Counted from the stretch's first letter, positions 1-11,639 are shown. The stretch is 64,000 bases of DNA from Mixophyes australis (GCA_036250195.1 JAVHZZ010000010.1:105332278-105396277); one strand, 5' to 3'. The notes: generated by a model not told the origin, from the letters alone. Translations and numbers: made by a program.

Positions 1-466
1 GCTTCATCTAGACTTCCCCACACCTTGCGGCAGACAGGGACAGAGAAAAAGGTGGAGAGGAGCGGTGGTGATTTTCGATGGGGAGATGGAGGATCTGGAC
101 CATCCACGGCCAAATCTAAGTCAGATTGTGGGTGAGGAACAGTGACAGCTTGCCGTTGGCCTCCCCCGTCCGTGGCTCAGTGAGCAAAGATTTGCAGAGA
201 ATTCTCTTAGCAGCCTTGATAACAAGCAGGGGTGGATCTGGTATTTCTTGTTTTAGGAGAGGAGTGAATTTGCATAGCCCCATCCCTCACTCACCCTGAT
301 TGAGTGGCCTGCACCTCCTTCACTTTAAATAGACTCGGCGACTAAGAAACAGGCAGGGGATGCTACCCAGCGGCATAGCAGTTAAGTTAAAGTCATCTGA
401 AGGTGGAAAATTCCCATCAACCCCAGCCCAGCACAAAGGCAGCAGACATTAAGAAGTAATACTTAC
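1..466. other. Intronic sequence, nothing recognised
   Basis: This lies downstream of the last visible NELL1 exon on the minus strand. I searched both strands for the next expected exon, which encodes the end of the coiled coil and the first cysteines of the VWC domain, and did not find it. No repeat family was recognised either. Confidence 0.6.
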
Positions 467-549
467 TTTAGCTGTGAGTTTTGCCAGCAGCTCCTGTAAA
501 TCCATAATCCCCTGCACAAGGCTCAGGAAATCACTGCAGGTCGGGCATG
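467..549 (-). CDS. NELL1: NELL1 internal exon (start of coiled-coil linker)
   Basis: This 83-bp internal exon encodes CPTCSDFLSLVQGIMDLQEL, then LAKLTAK. That nearly matches the segment of vertebrate NELL1 joining the TSPN/LamG domain to the coiled coil, around human residue 226 onward (numbering from memory). The acceptor AG is at 550-551 and follows a T-rich stretch. The donor gtaagt occupies 461-466. The exon begins with two bases (CA) that complete a Thr codon whose first base is the last base of the previous exon, and it ends in phase 0. NELL proteins are secreted glycoproteins that form oligomers through this coiled coil, and the CxxC pair marks its start. The paralogue NELL2 reads CPTCNDF then HGLVQKIMELQDILAK, so the sequence clearly favours NELL1. 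The exon is too short to stand out as a long ORF. Confidence 0.95.
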
Positions 550-999
550 CTCGATAAGACAACAGAAAACAGTGTGAACGCCTTGTATTAAAGCTGATAA
601 AACTAGACAGCAGAAGCTATTTACATGCAAATTAGGATATTAAGAGATAATGTACTAAAAATATCTATATCAGTATAGCAGAAATAGATCAAGTGTGGAA
701 ATGCATCTGGTAATGAGCACAAACAAATACATTTAACAATCAATCAGGGAGTCGCGCAGAGTGCGATACATTGTAACTACCGCAGACGCCTAAACCACTA
801 AAACTTACTTTCCACAAGCATGATTAAGTATCAGCCTTAATGTGTTATTTACAGCACTGTCTAATGAATATAGACATATAAAACCTGACCAAGTGTTTAT
901 GTCTAGAATTACTAGCAATACTCTGCAATCTTCTACCACCTTCATACTGGCAGACTTTCTTTATTACTTCATATACGCCCTCATACAACTTAACACTAC

Positions 1000-1300
1000 A
1001 GGCCTCAGTCATTAAGGAGAGCAAAGTATAACAAAGTTATAACTTTGCACCTGGGCAAAACAATGTTACATTGGAGGGGGAGGTAAATTTAAAATGTGGG
1101 GACAGCTTTATAATTGGGGTAGAGCATGTCCTAGATCAACGTTAAATTTCAGTGTAAAAATAAAGCTATCAAGTATTTCTGTGCTACATGAAAAAGCAGC
1201 CAACTTAACTTATGTGCAAAATAATAAACAAATTTGTACCCCTTGTATTGTAACATGGATTGGGGAGGGGGACATTTTTTGAAAACTTATTTTTGCCAAT
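1000..1300 (+). repeat. MITE-like interspersed repeat, copy 1
   Basis: It opens with CTCAGTCATTAAGGAGAGC and is clearly homologous, in opposite orientation, to 34222-34538. The shared blocks include a GGGGAGGTAAATTTAAAATG-like segment and a run resembling AAAAATAAAGCTATCAAG. The far end is diverged. The open frame at 1094-1282 is part of this repeat and is not a gene. Confidence 0.7.
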
Positions 1301-1509
1301 GGCTACCAAATTAGTTTACATATGCCAAAGAGCGTTTGAAAAAAACAAATTAAATGCACGGACAGATTAAAGGCTTAAATCGGTTAGCCTTTAGGTACTT
1401 AGGCAGCGCCCTCGCCATTTAGATAGCTTGACACTCTATCCAGACATAGTTTTATTAGTTGGAAAAAAAAAAAAAATCACCAGGTCAGCAATACATCTAA
1501 ATTATGACT

Positions 1510-1750
1510 CTGTCCGCCCAAGGAAGAAGAGCTCTAATTCGAAACGCGTCGGTGAAGCACACTGGATGCAGATCTTCCGGTTGGCTCGGTGCTGCCATAA
1601 ATCTCAAAGTGATAACCTAAATAACGTTAACTACACATTTATTATGGATTGAAATACAAATCTTATGCTGTTACAGTTTTGATGGGTCCAGTATGTTTCC
1701 CGCGACGCGTTTCACAATAGAGCACTTCTTCCTCAGGCAGACAGAGGCAT
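1510..1750. mobile_element. Penelope-like (Neptune-type) terminal remnant, inverted motif pair
   Basis: A motif of the form GGAAGAAG, about 12 bases, then GAAACGCGTCG appears on the plus strand at about 1520-1550. It appears again on the minus strand at about 1737-1692, where it reads CTGAGGAAGAAG, a spacer, then GAAACGCGTCG. Such paired motifs are, as far as I recall, typical of the terminal repeats of vertebrate Penelope-like retroelements, which can carry hammerhead-ribozyme-like sequences. The family name is an inference. No reverse transcriptase or GIY-YIG coding sequence is visible nearby. Confidence 0.4.
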
Positions 1751-2453
1751 ATGGACATCCATAGGGTGTAGGGACTGCCTAAGTACCTAACTCTTTCTGA
1801 ACAACTGTAAGTGCGCACATTGATTATTGTAACCCTTGAATCCATTGATGCATTTGATCATTGCTGAGTTTATATGATTTCCTAGCGCCCATCACTCTTC
1901 ATTGACAATATACCAACATATACTTGCTGGAAGTATGCAAAATAAATTTTTACAGGACTAAACTTTGTAGACGACACTGACGTTCATCCATTTTTCTGGA
2001 GGTGCTTGACCTCGTTTTAATTTAGAAAAAAAAAACAAATTGATTGGCTGCTGCAGATTTTCCTCTGTACTACCCATATGATACTGCTACACACATGAAC
2101 AAAGAGGTCAACTGGAAGACAAAACAGGCCAGAAATGCCCAACTGAATTAAGGGGGTTGGCGCTGTCTAAAGAGAGCCACACCCCTTGCAAGTTCACCAC
2201 GCCCACACTGCTGCCTCGCGCAACTATGTGGCCACATCTCTAACACTATATTTTCCAGGGCATTTTTAAGTTCCCAATCTGCCCTGGTGAAACCAGTCAC
2301 AGTCACGGATATTTATTATCCGGTAAAACAGTCTTGTATTCCGTTCCCACCAATTTCTTTGTCTCAACAATTCTTTTACAATCCTCCTGTCTTGAATCCA
2401 AACTATGTCAACAGCACTGTAGATTATTTTAGAAATACAAACCATTCACTTAC

Positions 2454-2526
2454 TGCGATTCAGATTTGGACATTGCGATATGTATCCATTTGGCATAAAT
2501 ATGAGTTTCACATCTTGAATCACTCC
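2454..2526 (-). CDS. NELL1: NELL1 internal exon (end of TSPN/LamG domain)
   Basis: This 73-bp exon encodes GVIQDVKLIFMPNGYISQCP followed by NLNR. It matches the last strand of the NELL1 TSPN/LamG domain, about human residues 202-226. The acceptor AG is at 2527-2528, preceded by a long pyrimidine tract (revcomp of 2529-2560). The donor gtaagtg occupies 2447-2453. The exon starts in phase 0 and ends with one base (A) of a split Thr codon. Joined to the next exon it creates Asn-Arg-Thr, an N-glycosylation sequon that corresponds to Asn-His-Thr in human NELL1. The conserved Cys pairs within the domain. In the secreted protein this LamG-like domain serves ligand and receptor binding. Confidence 0.95.
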
Positions 2527-2885
2527 CTTGGGGCAAAGAAAGAAAAAAAAAGCAAAGTAGTGATGGTTAGTGACAGCATTCCCACATAATACACAACAAT
2601 GACACAATTACTTCCTAAATGTATCTTTAGCAGCCAACGGTTTTATATAAAGGAATATGAGCTGGGCAAAAAAGGAGCAATAAACCTCAGAGAGATGCAT
2701 CCGTCCTACGGCCTCTAGTCAGACAGTCCTGATTTATATTACACACAAAGAAATAAGACAGAACAACAAGAATATAGCAGACAAATGCTCCAAGAAAATT
2801 CAGCTTGATTCTAGATGGGAGATAATGGGATCCAGGTCCTTTCTAAGATGTAGTCATATTGAACACAGAGTCTCTGTGTCTGAAT

Positions 2886-3207
2886 GCTGGCTCAGTGGTT
2901 AGCACTTCTGCCTCACAGCGCTGGGGTCGTGAGTTCAATTCCCGACCACGGCCTTATCTGTGTGGAGTTTGTATGTTCTCCCCGTGTTTGCGTGGGTTTT
3001 CTCCGGGTCCCCCGGTTTCCTTCCACACTCCAAAAACATACTAGTAGGTTAATTGGCTGCTATCAAACTGACCCTAGTTTCTGTCTGTGTGTGTGTATGT
3101 TAGGGAATTTAGATTGTAAGCTCCAATGGGGCAGGGACTGATGTGAGTGAGTTCTCTATACAATGCCGCAGAATTAGTGGCGCTATATAAATCGATGATG
3201 ATGAATG
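2886..3207 (+). mobile_element. tRNA-headed SINE with L2-type 3' tail, copy 1
   Basis: The head has a pol III A box (GGCTCAGTGGTTAGCACT) and a B-box-like GAGTTCAATTCCCGACC. The body reads GTGTGGAGTTTGTATGTTCT and onward. The 3' end has TTAGATTGTAAGCTCCAATG, then GGGGCAGGGACTGATG, then GCGCTATATAAAT, ending in (GAT)n. That tail resembles the L2 LINE 3' end, so mobilisation by L2-type machinery is likely. The first bases of the head are degraded. Insertion is antisense to NELL1. Confidence 0.9.
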
Positions 3208-5080
3208 CAGAGTATCTTCTGTGTACATGTATAGACAGATTGACAATAGAGAAATTTTCTTTATGACCCCAGCAATGATTAGACTCTAGCTCCGTCCACA
3301 TTAAAGCTCCAGCATATTCCAGCAAGGAACGTACGCCGGGTCAAGCTGAAAATTTGCAGCCAGGTATAAAGTCAGCAACTGTTTATTCTCCCTCAGTGCA
3401 GCGTTATGGGGCTAGCAAAATATATCCGGGGCAACTAATAAAATTCATTATGGATATTTGTAATGGTTTACCATGAAAAGATTTAATAAGAGTTGATAGA
3501 TAAAGGTCCTTTAGCCAATAATAACCAGATTCTGCATCTAACCATAACGTAGAAATGTGGCGTAGCAGCGTTAGTAGTAAATTCTAAAGTCGCATTATCC
3601 TATTTAAAAAATAATATTGTAATAAGGTATCATATAGACGAGAGAATATTTTCTTGACTGCTTTTAATAGTTTTCATAGAAATGTAATTAAAGACAGCCC
3701 CATATTCATTGTTTACCCATTTAAAAAATCCCCAGAATCTTCCTTCCTGCAGGAAATGGAAATGACAAACAAGTAAATGTTATAGACGGTGGTTTGCAGA
3801 GGACATTAGAGAGCTGTAGGTGCCAATCACATGAACGTTTATCGCATTCCCTGGAGATGCAGCGTAGACTTGGCAGCATCTCTTTATAAAAAATAAAAAT
3901 TGATATTTCCCCCACCCCACATAAATAACCAGCATCTGTGCTGTTGCCCAGCCTGTTGGGGGACACAAGCGCAAGGCTGTGCCAGCTTGGGCTGGAAACT
4001 CTATAACCAACCGTTTCATTAAATGCCCCAGCCTGAGTAACATGGGTGGAATTTCCAGGTCTACGAAAACCACATGGGTTCTCCGCAGACACTAGGGGCT
4101 AATCGGAGATGAGCCGATGAGCGATGGGACTCTTCCTGCACCCTTTGAGCAATGGGTAGCCATGTAATAGTCAAAAAACAGATTAGGTGTTCTTGTAGAA
4201 TTACAAATCCCAGCAAATCCTGATGGCCAGGGACCACAGGAGAATCTAGATCCACAAAAGTACCAGGCTACATCTGGCTCACATCATTACAGGAAGATAT
4301 ATATGTATTCAGCACCAGCGCTATAACAGGGACACTAGGATAATGACTGCTGTATCGTCACACCAGCAAGATAGACTATAAATACGTGACCTCTCTGAGT
4401 TTATTTGGATCTTCTTTTGTATATACATATACTGCAAAGCAGTGACAGTAACTTCCAGGAGATTATAGGGATCACAATTTGTAACCTTCTGCAAATTAGC
4501 AATGGGGCAGATGAAAACCTTTATATGATCTGGTAGGATGGGATAATCTGCTGGTATTTAGGACTGTAACACTTCTATGATCATCTGCTACAATGTATCA
4601 TTATCATGCGGAGCCTCAATATGGAAATCTGTGGATTCATCTGGGTCTATGACTTGTGTGGCCCCTGGCTCTTTCCTTCACTGGTTCAGTAATTCTGTCT
4701 CCTCTCTCTCTCTACTTTCTATGTTTATACGTCTTTCTTACCCATTTACTGTACTCCATAGTATTGTTCTCTTTTAAATAATATCATTACTATAATCTTA
4801 TTCCATATTACAGTACAGTAAAACTATTAGAATTCTAATATTGTTACAGTGTCACGTTGCTAATTAATTCGAGTACTAAATAGGTTGTCTGTGTTTTCAT
4901 ATGTTGCCAAATAAAACAATGAAACAGTCAAAGGACTGTGAATAAAGGGAGGGCTCTGTGTGTAATACTGTAAACCAATGTCTGCTGGACCACGGAGGGT
5001 TAACAGATTCATTAAGCGAGCAGAGTCGCTCTAGCTTGCAGGCCTGTGCACACACCACCAGCATATAATGAGGCAGAGGA
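3208..5080. other. Intronic, mostly unassigned
   Basis: No coding sequence is seen. Around 4198-4235 there is a stretch like ACAAATCCCAGCAAATCCTG, resembling the very common frog 'attccCAGCATGCcctgatggc' repeat. The rest was not recognised. Confidence 0.5.
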
Positions 5081-5550
5081 ACTCATTCCAGAATTGCAAG
5101 GCAAACAAATCTGTAAATAAAATATGTACATGGAATAGGACTGGGAGCTGTACAAACGGAGGCACGTTTAATATTGATGTGTTCATTGTCTGTTAGATTG
5201 CAGTGGGAGAAAGTGCATGTGGGGCTGTATGGTCCAGTCACACAGCAATGATGGTTCGGGCTGTTTCAGTATAGAGAGGATAAATATAAGTCTTGTGTGA
5301 ATGGAGCAGAGGTTGGTCATAGGGTACCCTAGGGAAGGTTAAGAGGGTGCTCCAGGGATTTGATAAGCTAGCTTGAAGAGTTCCGTTTTCAGGGAATAAT
5401 TGAAAGAGGTTAGAGGAAAGTCTTATTGTATGAGGGAAGGAGTGTGAGTATGGACGGGATTGTGGACGGAGTGGAGGAGCCAATTTAGGAGATATTTTCA
5501 GACAAGTAAGGAGATGTCTGTTGGTGCGGTTTTGCTAATGGCCTTGTATG

Positions 5551-6167
5551 TGTCATGCTCCATCCACGAACGTCCAATCAGTGCCAGGGACGCGTCTCCT
5601 TGCCTATCAATGTGATGCTCCTCTTCTTCCTAGTCACGTCTCCACTGCAAGGCAACGAGACGCTCTCCTTCCTCCGTTTGCGGCGGTCAGCTGTCCTGCC
5701 GCCGATTCACACTGCCACCAATCAGATTCACCTTTACACTATATTAAGGAGGCTCTGGCACCAATAGGGTGCCAGAGTATCAAGGTCCACTTATGCTCCG
5801 GTGCTCCTGTCTGCTTCATTGCATCCTGACCGACCTTCCGGCTCCTGACGTGGCTATACCTGACCTTGCTTTTGGATTCTCCTTTGGCGTGTGTAGAGCT
5901 CTTGACTTGACCTTCACCTTTCTGATCTCGCTATTGCCTATTCCCTCGTCCATACGGCCTGACCCCGAATTGCACAACCATGTTTGGTTCCCCTCTACTT
6001 TGCTGACGACTGACTAAGAGGTCTGCGGCCTGTACATCTTCTGCAGCAAACTCCAAACTCCCTTGCGGGGGTCCCTGGCGAAGACCAGAGGCGCGTTTAG
6101 AGTCCGCGCTTCCTAGCTTCAGCGCAGATATCAGCAAGTCGGCCTCAGTTCCTGCAAACTTGTGACA
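5551..6167. mobile_element. Solo LTR inserted in the L2-like LINE
   Basis: This 617-bp block begins TGTCATG and ends CTTGTGACA, an LTR-like TG...CA structure. It interrupts the LINE reading frame between LLTY and KAIS. Flanks GTATG (5546-5550) and GTAGG (6168-6172) look like a 5-bp target duplication with one change. It contains a TATATTAA box-like site near 5741 and a perfect hairpin CTCTGGCACC/GGTGCCAGAG near 5753-5776. Ty3/gypsy-type origin is likely but not shown. The orientation cannot be fixed. Small open frames inside are not genes. Confidence 0.65.
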
Positions 6168-6645
6168 GTAGGTTAGTAGAAGTATTTTATATTGTATTTG
6201 GTAAAAACAGGCAACCAATGTAGGAACGGACAAAGAGGAGCAGCAGTAGTACAACGTTTTGTGAGGAAAATCAGTGTAGACGCTGAGCGTAAAATATTTT
6301 GTAGGGGATCGAGTCTAAATCAGGGAAGACCAGTAAGAAGGAAATTATAATATCCAATGCGGGAGATGATGAGTGCATTAAATAAAGATTTTGCAGTGCG
6401 TTGTGAGAGATGTGTGTGTATCCTGGAACTATTTCTTAAGTTTATGTAATAGGATTTGGATACAGAGTGGATGTGGGGAATAAAGGATCGATGACACCTA
6501 GGCGGGTAGCTTGTGATTATATTGTTGTTTTGTCAACAGAAATGGAGATATCAGGTCGATAGCTTCTGTTGACTGCTGGGAACAATATTTAGTGTGAGGT
6601 GGTGAGAGGACATCCAATATGAAATTCCAGAAAGACCGTCAGTAA

Positions 6646-7203
6646 GGCTGGGTACACACTGGAGCGTTTTCATCCACTAATCGGGCAAATCAGCGACTCG
6701 ATGGACGAAAAGTCGTTCAAAAGTGTTGATTGTAAGCTCATTTGGTTGGTCGTACTGTTTAATATTTTGCGACCAATCATGCAGTGTGTATGCACTCATG
6801 CTCACCATCTCCATGGAGTTTACAGGATCGGGCTCTTTTCAGTCGATGCCGGCAATGAATGTACCGGTGAATAAATGTAGAGAGTGCTGTAGAAGGATTA
6901 ATATCATTTGTTCGTTCTGAGACAGAATGTTTCGTTTCAGAGTCACAGAAGCTAACGAAATTCATTAGGACATGTGGATAGCTATAACAAGGTGTTTTAA
7001 TCAGTGTGACAATGTGACAATTTTGTGCTGTCATTCTCTGAAGACTAGAGGACCAGATAAAGGACCAGATGAAGAGCCCAAATCTGAAGGTAAATCATGT
7101 CAGTGTGTATGGATGAATCGTCAGACTGATCGGACCTTCAGTCATAGGTACAATCGTTTTAGGTAACACTTCGGTCGGAAAATTCTTCAGTGTGTACCTA
7201 GCC
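6646..7203. mobile_element. PIF/Harbinger-type nonautonomous element
   Basis: The termini are GGCTGGGTACACACTGGAG and, on the other side, CTTCAGTGTGTACCTAGCC. They are imperfect inverted repeats flanked by TAA on both sides (6643-6645 and 7204-7206). A 3-bp TWA target duplication is the Harbinger signature. The 558-bp interior has no transposase. It interrupts the L2-like LINE, so it is younger than that copy. Confidence 0.65.
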
Positions 7204-7836
7204 TAACACACTTTCTTCTATGCTGTGTCGGTGGAGTGTTGGGAATGAAGCCATGACTGAAGAGTGTAGGTTGTGTGAGGTGAGTGAAGCCTTTCATGAT
7301 GCTTGAAGCAACATGGTGTTTGAAATATGGGTTGGTAATCGGAGTGTGTTTTTGGCTCAGAATTTGATTTTTTGACAATAGGAGTAATAAATCCATACTT
7401 GAATAATGTTGGAAAGATACCAGTGAAGAGAAAGAGATCATAGATATTTGTTAAGGCTGGATGGAGTACAGGAAACTGCTACCGACTGATTTGTGAAAGT
7501 TTAGGGTCAAGCAGCCAGGTAGTAGAGTGCGGAAGAGAAGATTAGAGTAGATCAAATAAAGAGACGGAGCCAGAGGGAGGAGGAGAAGAATTGACCAGGT
7601 TTTTGCTTGTGAAAGACGAAACCATTCAATTTCCTATTTTCTCAATCTTGAAGTAAGAAGCAATAGTGGTCGGAGAGATAAGTTAACAAAAGCCAAATAC
7701 CGATAAGAAAGAGTTATGAAATAAACCAACTGTCCAGGAATTTCTGCAAAGTGTTAGTTCTGCAGCTTCAGGTTCATGAAGACGGCTAATCAACAAAACT
7801 GTACAGAAATCAAAGTATAGGTTCACAATTACCATA

Positions 7837-8119
7837 TTAAAGGGGAACTCCAACCTTTGTTATTCAATAATTTATATTCCTCACATCTACAAGGAGTACT
7901 TTACTTGCAGAAGCACTTACCCCAGGCATCATTTTAAAACGAATACCCTCAAGGTAGTGTTTCCACTTTACCGACATCTTGGCGCCTGAGTGATTCTCCT
8001 AAAGACAGAGTGAATCCATTTATAACTGAACATATCTGGATGCTGGTGTGAGGACTGATACACTAAAGATTAAATAAAAATAAATGAAAAAAAAAAAAGC
8101 AATGGAAATTTTGCCTTAA
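7837..8119. mobile_element. TTAA-flanked T2-like MITE (candidate)
   Basis: The left end TTAAAGGGGAACTCCAACC matches the TTAAAGGRR terminus of frog T2-family MITEs. The right end, ATGGAAATTTTGCCTTAA, is a diverged inverted copy. An A-run precedes the right end. No coding sequence is present. Superfamily assignment (Kolobok/piggyBac-like TTAA) is inferred. Confidence 0.45.
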
Positions 8120-8224
8120 CTTTAACAATTTCTTCCTTCACTACTGCTTCATTTTATGCCAATGAGAAAAAGTGGATGAGGTTTAGTAAACAGCAACATC
8201 ATGGGGAGGTCAAGTGACAACTGC

Positions 8225-8475
8225 AGTGGGGCGTGGCTCTGCTATTCAGGTCATTTAATCCTGCAACCGCGGTGCAATGTCACTGTCGCATCACGGTATT
8301 GCAAAGGGGCTGGGCCAAAATTATGCAAATCTCAGCTTTAAAGCCCCCACTTATCCCACCCACTTCACTAGGAAGAAGACAGGATGTGGGAGAATGGTCT
8401 GATTTCTGAAAGTTTGAGAGAACTACCTGAAATTTGGTAGTCTCCCGGACATTTTGGGATAGCAGGTAAGTGTAC
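8225..8475. repeat. Fragment of the 'CTCCCGGACAT' frog MITE family
   Basis: It contains GTAGTCTCCCGGACATTTTG and a GTGGGGCGTGGC-like box, shared with the better preserved members at 29699-30012 and 11640-11798. The termini are degraded. Confidence 0.45.
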
Positions 8476-11400
8476 TTATAGAACACGTTATCTATTCGCT
8501 TTTCACTAATTTTTACAGCCAAGTTATTAAATATTAAGAAATTCTCTTGTCTGATGAAATTTAAGCACAGAAAATAGATATTTTTAAAGGACTAAAAATT
8601 ACTTTCTACCTCTGATAAACACATTTTAATAGAATATAGTGTAAAATCAAGCAGTTGCTCCAAAGTCATTTCTTAGAATGTTTTCTTACGTGTTGACTAT
8701 TCTGAGACATTCTTAATGAAGGTTCTCTGACACATCAACACAAACAAACATGTGAGAGACTCAGATGTGCCGACATCTAATCTCCACAGACAGAATAACC
8801 CAGGGGAAGAAGTTTTACAGCTAAGACGGACACATGAGGTGAGAGACGTTATTGCTTGTGGCTCCCTGTCGCTGGATCGCACGACACCCTGCAAATAAAG
8901 AGATTCACCAAAATTACAAACTGTTTTCCATTCTGTTTAAACAATTAAATCCTAAAATGTTACTCTCCGGGGGCTCCTGTCCTTTTCAGGGGTTTTTTTT
9001 CCCAGCTGGATAAAACGTTCTTCATAGGAAGCATTGTCAATGAAACCATTCCTATGCAGCGTTGTCTGGCAGCAGACGAGCCATCGGAGAACATTAGCGC
9101 CGATGTAACCGCATGATGCCGCATTCATCGAGGGCCGGTGTAAATGACTCACTTTATAATAACACCACCGAGGGGTCCCTTAATTGTACAGGTCCTTGTT
9201 AGGTATTATTTTATACTAGCAAATGGCACGGACGTGAAAACGACAACATAATCTAGGGCTCAATCAGCCCGCTGTTTAAGTGGTGCTCCTCTAATTAATA
9301 CCGTTTCACTGTGTAAGCCACGGTAATATGTCATAATAATATACTTCAGTGTAATGTTAATAACTTATTATGGTAAACACATGCAATAATAATTATAATG
9401 TGACACTGAACAAAGCAAACGCAAGACCTAATGACAACAATTCTGTCTCCACGGTAAGGACCGTGTTGTAAAATTTGCAAATAATCAGGCGGGGATGGGT
9501 AAGAGCAGCATTTAGGGGCGCAGAGAGTGGGGGGGCATATGTAAAGTACCAGAGCCTGGGCATGATGGAGTAGTGGGAGGAGCCACCAATGTGGTGTAGA
9601 CACACCCCCTTCGGCAGCTGTGTAAGAGCCACAAGAAGTTGCTGTACCAGTGCGCAAAATTCCTCTTGGCGCCCTGGCAGGACCTATAGGTAGAGAACCA
9701 TAGTGCTGTATTTATCCTATACAACAATGGATCCACATGTTTAGGTGCAGTCCTATATATAAGACACAGCACATACATGGCACCTATATATCTATATGTA
9801 TGAAACCGTGAGCATTTAAATTTAAAATCGGCGCATATTCTGCAGTGGTGTCACCAGTCCTTTCCTCCCCCGATGTCATTTTGCAGGGGGGCACAGGGAC
9901 AGGGCAGAGCCAACCCTATCACTAATGGGTAATGCTGTCTGGTGGCACCCACCACGCCATTAGGCCTGATGGGTGCCACACCCCCAGGAGCCCACTATAT
10001 TAATTCATTACCCTCAGCTACTCGCAGGCGGCTTGTGTGGGTAACCGCCTGTGATTGAACAGTGGGGAAAGGGGGGAGGGCTTTCATTTAGCAGTGGCCT
10101 AATATGAAAATGTCAAATGTTAAGCAGAGGAAAACATACGACGAATATATAACAAAGAAATCTGCTCCAAATAGTGGCCGGAGGGTAAATAAAGGGGCGG
10201 GACAGTGGGGAATCCAAAATGGAAAAGAGATACAGGAAGTTGCAGAATATATAGAATGAGGGAGCTGAACATTCTAAAGGGAGGAGCTTGGTTAAGATGT
10301 TAGAGAGTTGGAGCACTGGTGTAAAGCAACCAACCTGGGGGTTAATGTTACTTCAGCCTGAATTGGTCTTCATGCTTTTACTAAGCTTGGACATCCAGTC
10401 ATAGATCTCATGCAGCAGGATTAAAATATAAACTGGTAACCAGGTATGGGACTAGAAGATGAAAGATGTCACGCTCATGTTTCCTGGGTCGAAAACTCCA
10501 CCAATGACCTGGTAACCCAGCCGAAGATCCTCTGTTCTCTTTTACTTCCCCTCAGTGCTAGTCAGGTACCTAAACAACAGCATTTAAGTAACCACCTATA
10601 AATGGGAGAGTATCTATCCACTACCCATTGGCAATTATGGGGCTCAGTTTAGCTAGCGGGAGATGGGGAGGGTGACGTATAAGGAAATAATTAACAAGAT
10701 AAATTCTCTTTCATAAATGTTCTTAAATATTTAGGAAGGTAACATCAAAGAGACAGCCTCTATAATTAAATATATGGACATAAATAAACCAGAGTATTAG
10801 ATCATGCACCTCCCCTTATATTAATGTGAGAAGCAGAAAACTGCTGCCTGTTTTATCGCTTGTTTGAGTCCCTACTCTGAAATGTTTTCCTGTCGGGGGT
10901 CGATGCGCTTGTTTGGCAAATGCCGCCTGGGTACAAAGGCAGAGAAAACATTTCATCTCCCAGTGAAGCGTCTACACTTTTGTTAACAGATTTCCGCCTC
11001 CTTTTATGATGGCGAGATAAGATAAATTGAAAATACGCAGAAAACAAAACAGGATTCTAAATACGGTAATGGGGAGAAAAATACCAAGAGCCGGAACCCA
11101 ATAAATCGTCCAGACTTGGAGGTGATAAGAAATTTGTGTCTAACACAAAACGAACTTCTCCTGTTCCTCTAACTGCTCCCACAATCTGGCTGAGCCCTGA
11201 TTACTCTGCGCTGAAACACTAAAATAAATGGTCTTAAAATGCATCAGGGGGTCCTGCTGTGGGTGTAAAGACCTCGCTGGGAATCAGATAGTTTATGAAC
11301 TGATGCAGCGTTAACGGGATGCAGAAAAAAGTGGGATAAAGAGGCAGCTTTCACATTTTCTTCTATAGCTTCTCCCCAAATTTTCATTTTCAAGTGATTT

Positions 11401-11639
11401 TAGTACGCCTTATAACAGTCTACACTGGCATCTGACTGAAAAAGTAAAACCTAATTAGACTGTTTTGTTTACATGTAAAAATAAAGCAAAACAGGATAAC
11501 TTATGATACACAAATATATGTAGGTCAAATAAAGTTACAGGGTAAATATAGGAAGAATAAAATAAAGGAGCGGAACAATAAAGTTACTAAGATACAAAAT
11601 GTATCCAGGAAGTCAGAAGAGCTCTACGTGTACCCACAG
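8476..11639. other. Intronic, unassigned
   Basis: No exon or recognised repeat. A GGTGTCACCAGTCC-type stretch at about 9847-10060 and a short purine-rich tract at 10061-10080 may be old repeat fragments. Small open frames here lack any recognisable domain. Confidence 0.5.

Larger units (their letters stand above)
550..2453 (-). other. NELL1: NELL1 intron between the last two visible exons
   Basis: This intron is about 1.9 kb and of phase 1. It contains one interspersed repeat (about 1000-1300) and a Penelope-like remnant (about 1510-1750). I recognised nothing in 570-1000, 1300-1500 or 1760-2450. Confidence 0.85.
5080..7835 (-). pseudogene. L2-like LINE reverse transcriptase, decayed and split by two insertions
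   Basis: Three segments (about 7835-7204, 6645-6168 and 5550-5080, read on minus) give broken L2-clade ORF2 sequence in the correct order. First is the linker and RT start, including a degenerate VSSFTSKNLVNSS and an ITPIVKK-like motif. Next are the post-RT motifs: SLFNALIISRIGYYNFLLTG, then LHWLPV and a following YFYxPT-like stretch. Last is a C-terminal part including KAISKTAPTDIS. Frameshifts and stops are frequent. The catalytic YADD region falls between the first two segments and is missing or deleted. The element is in the same orientation as NELL1. Confidence 0.75.

Noticed and set aside
3721..4092. 123-codon minus-strand frame
   Set aside because: No known domain or splice context.
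5551..6167. Coding gene in the GC-richer stretch, from its several small open frames
   Set aside because: The ends, target duplication and interruption of the LINE frame show that it is a solo LTR.
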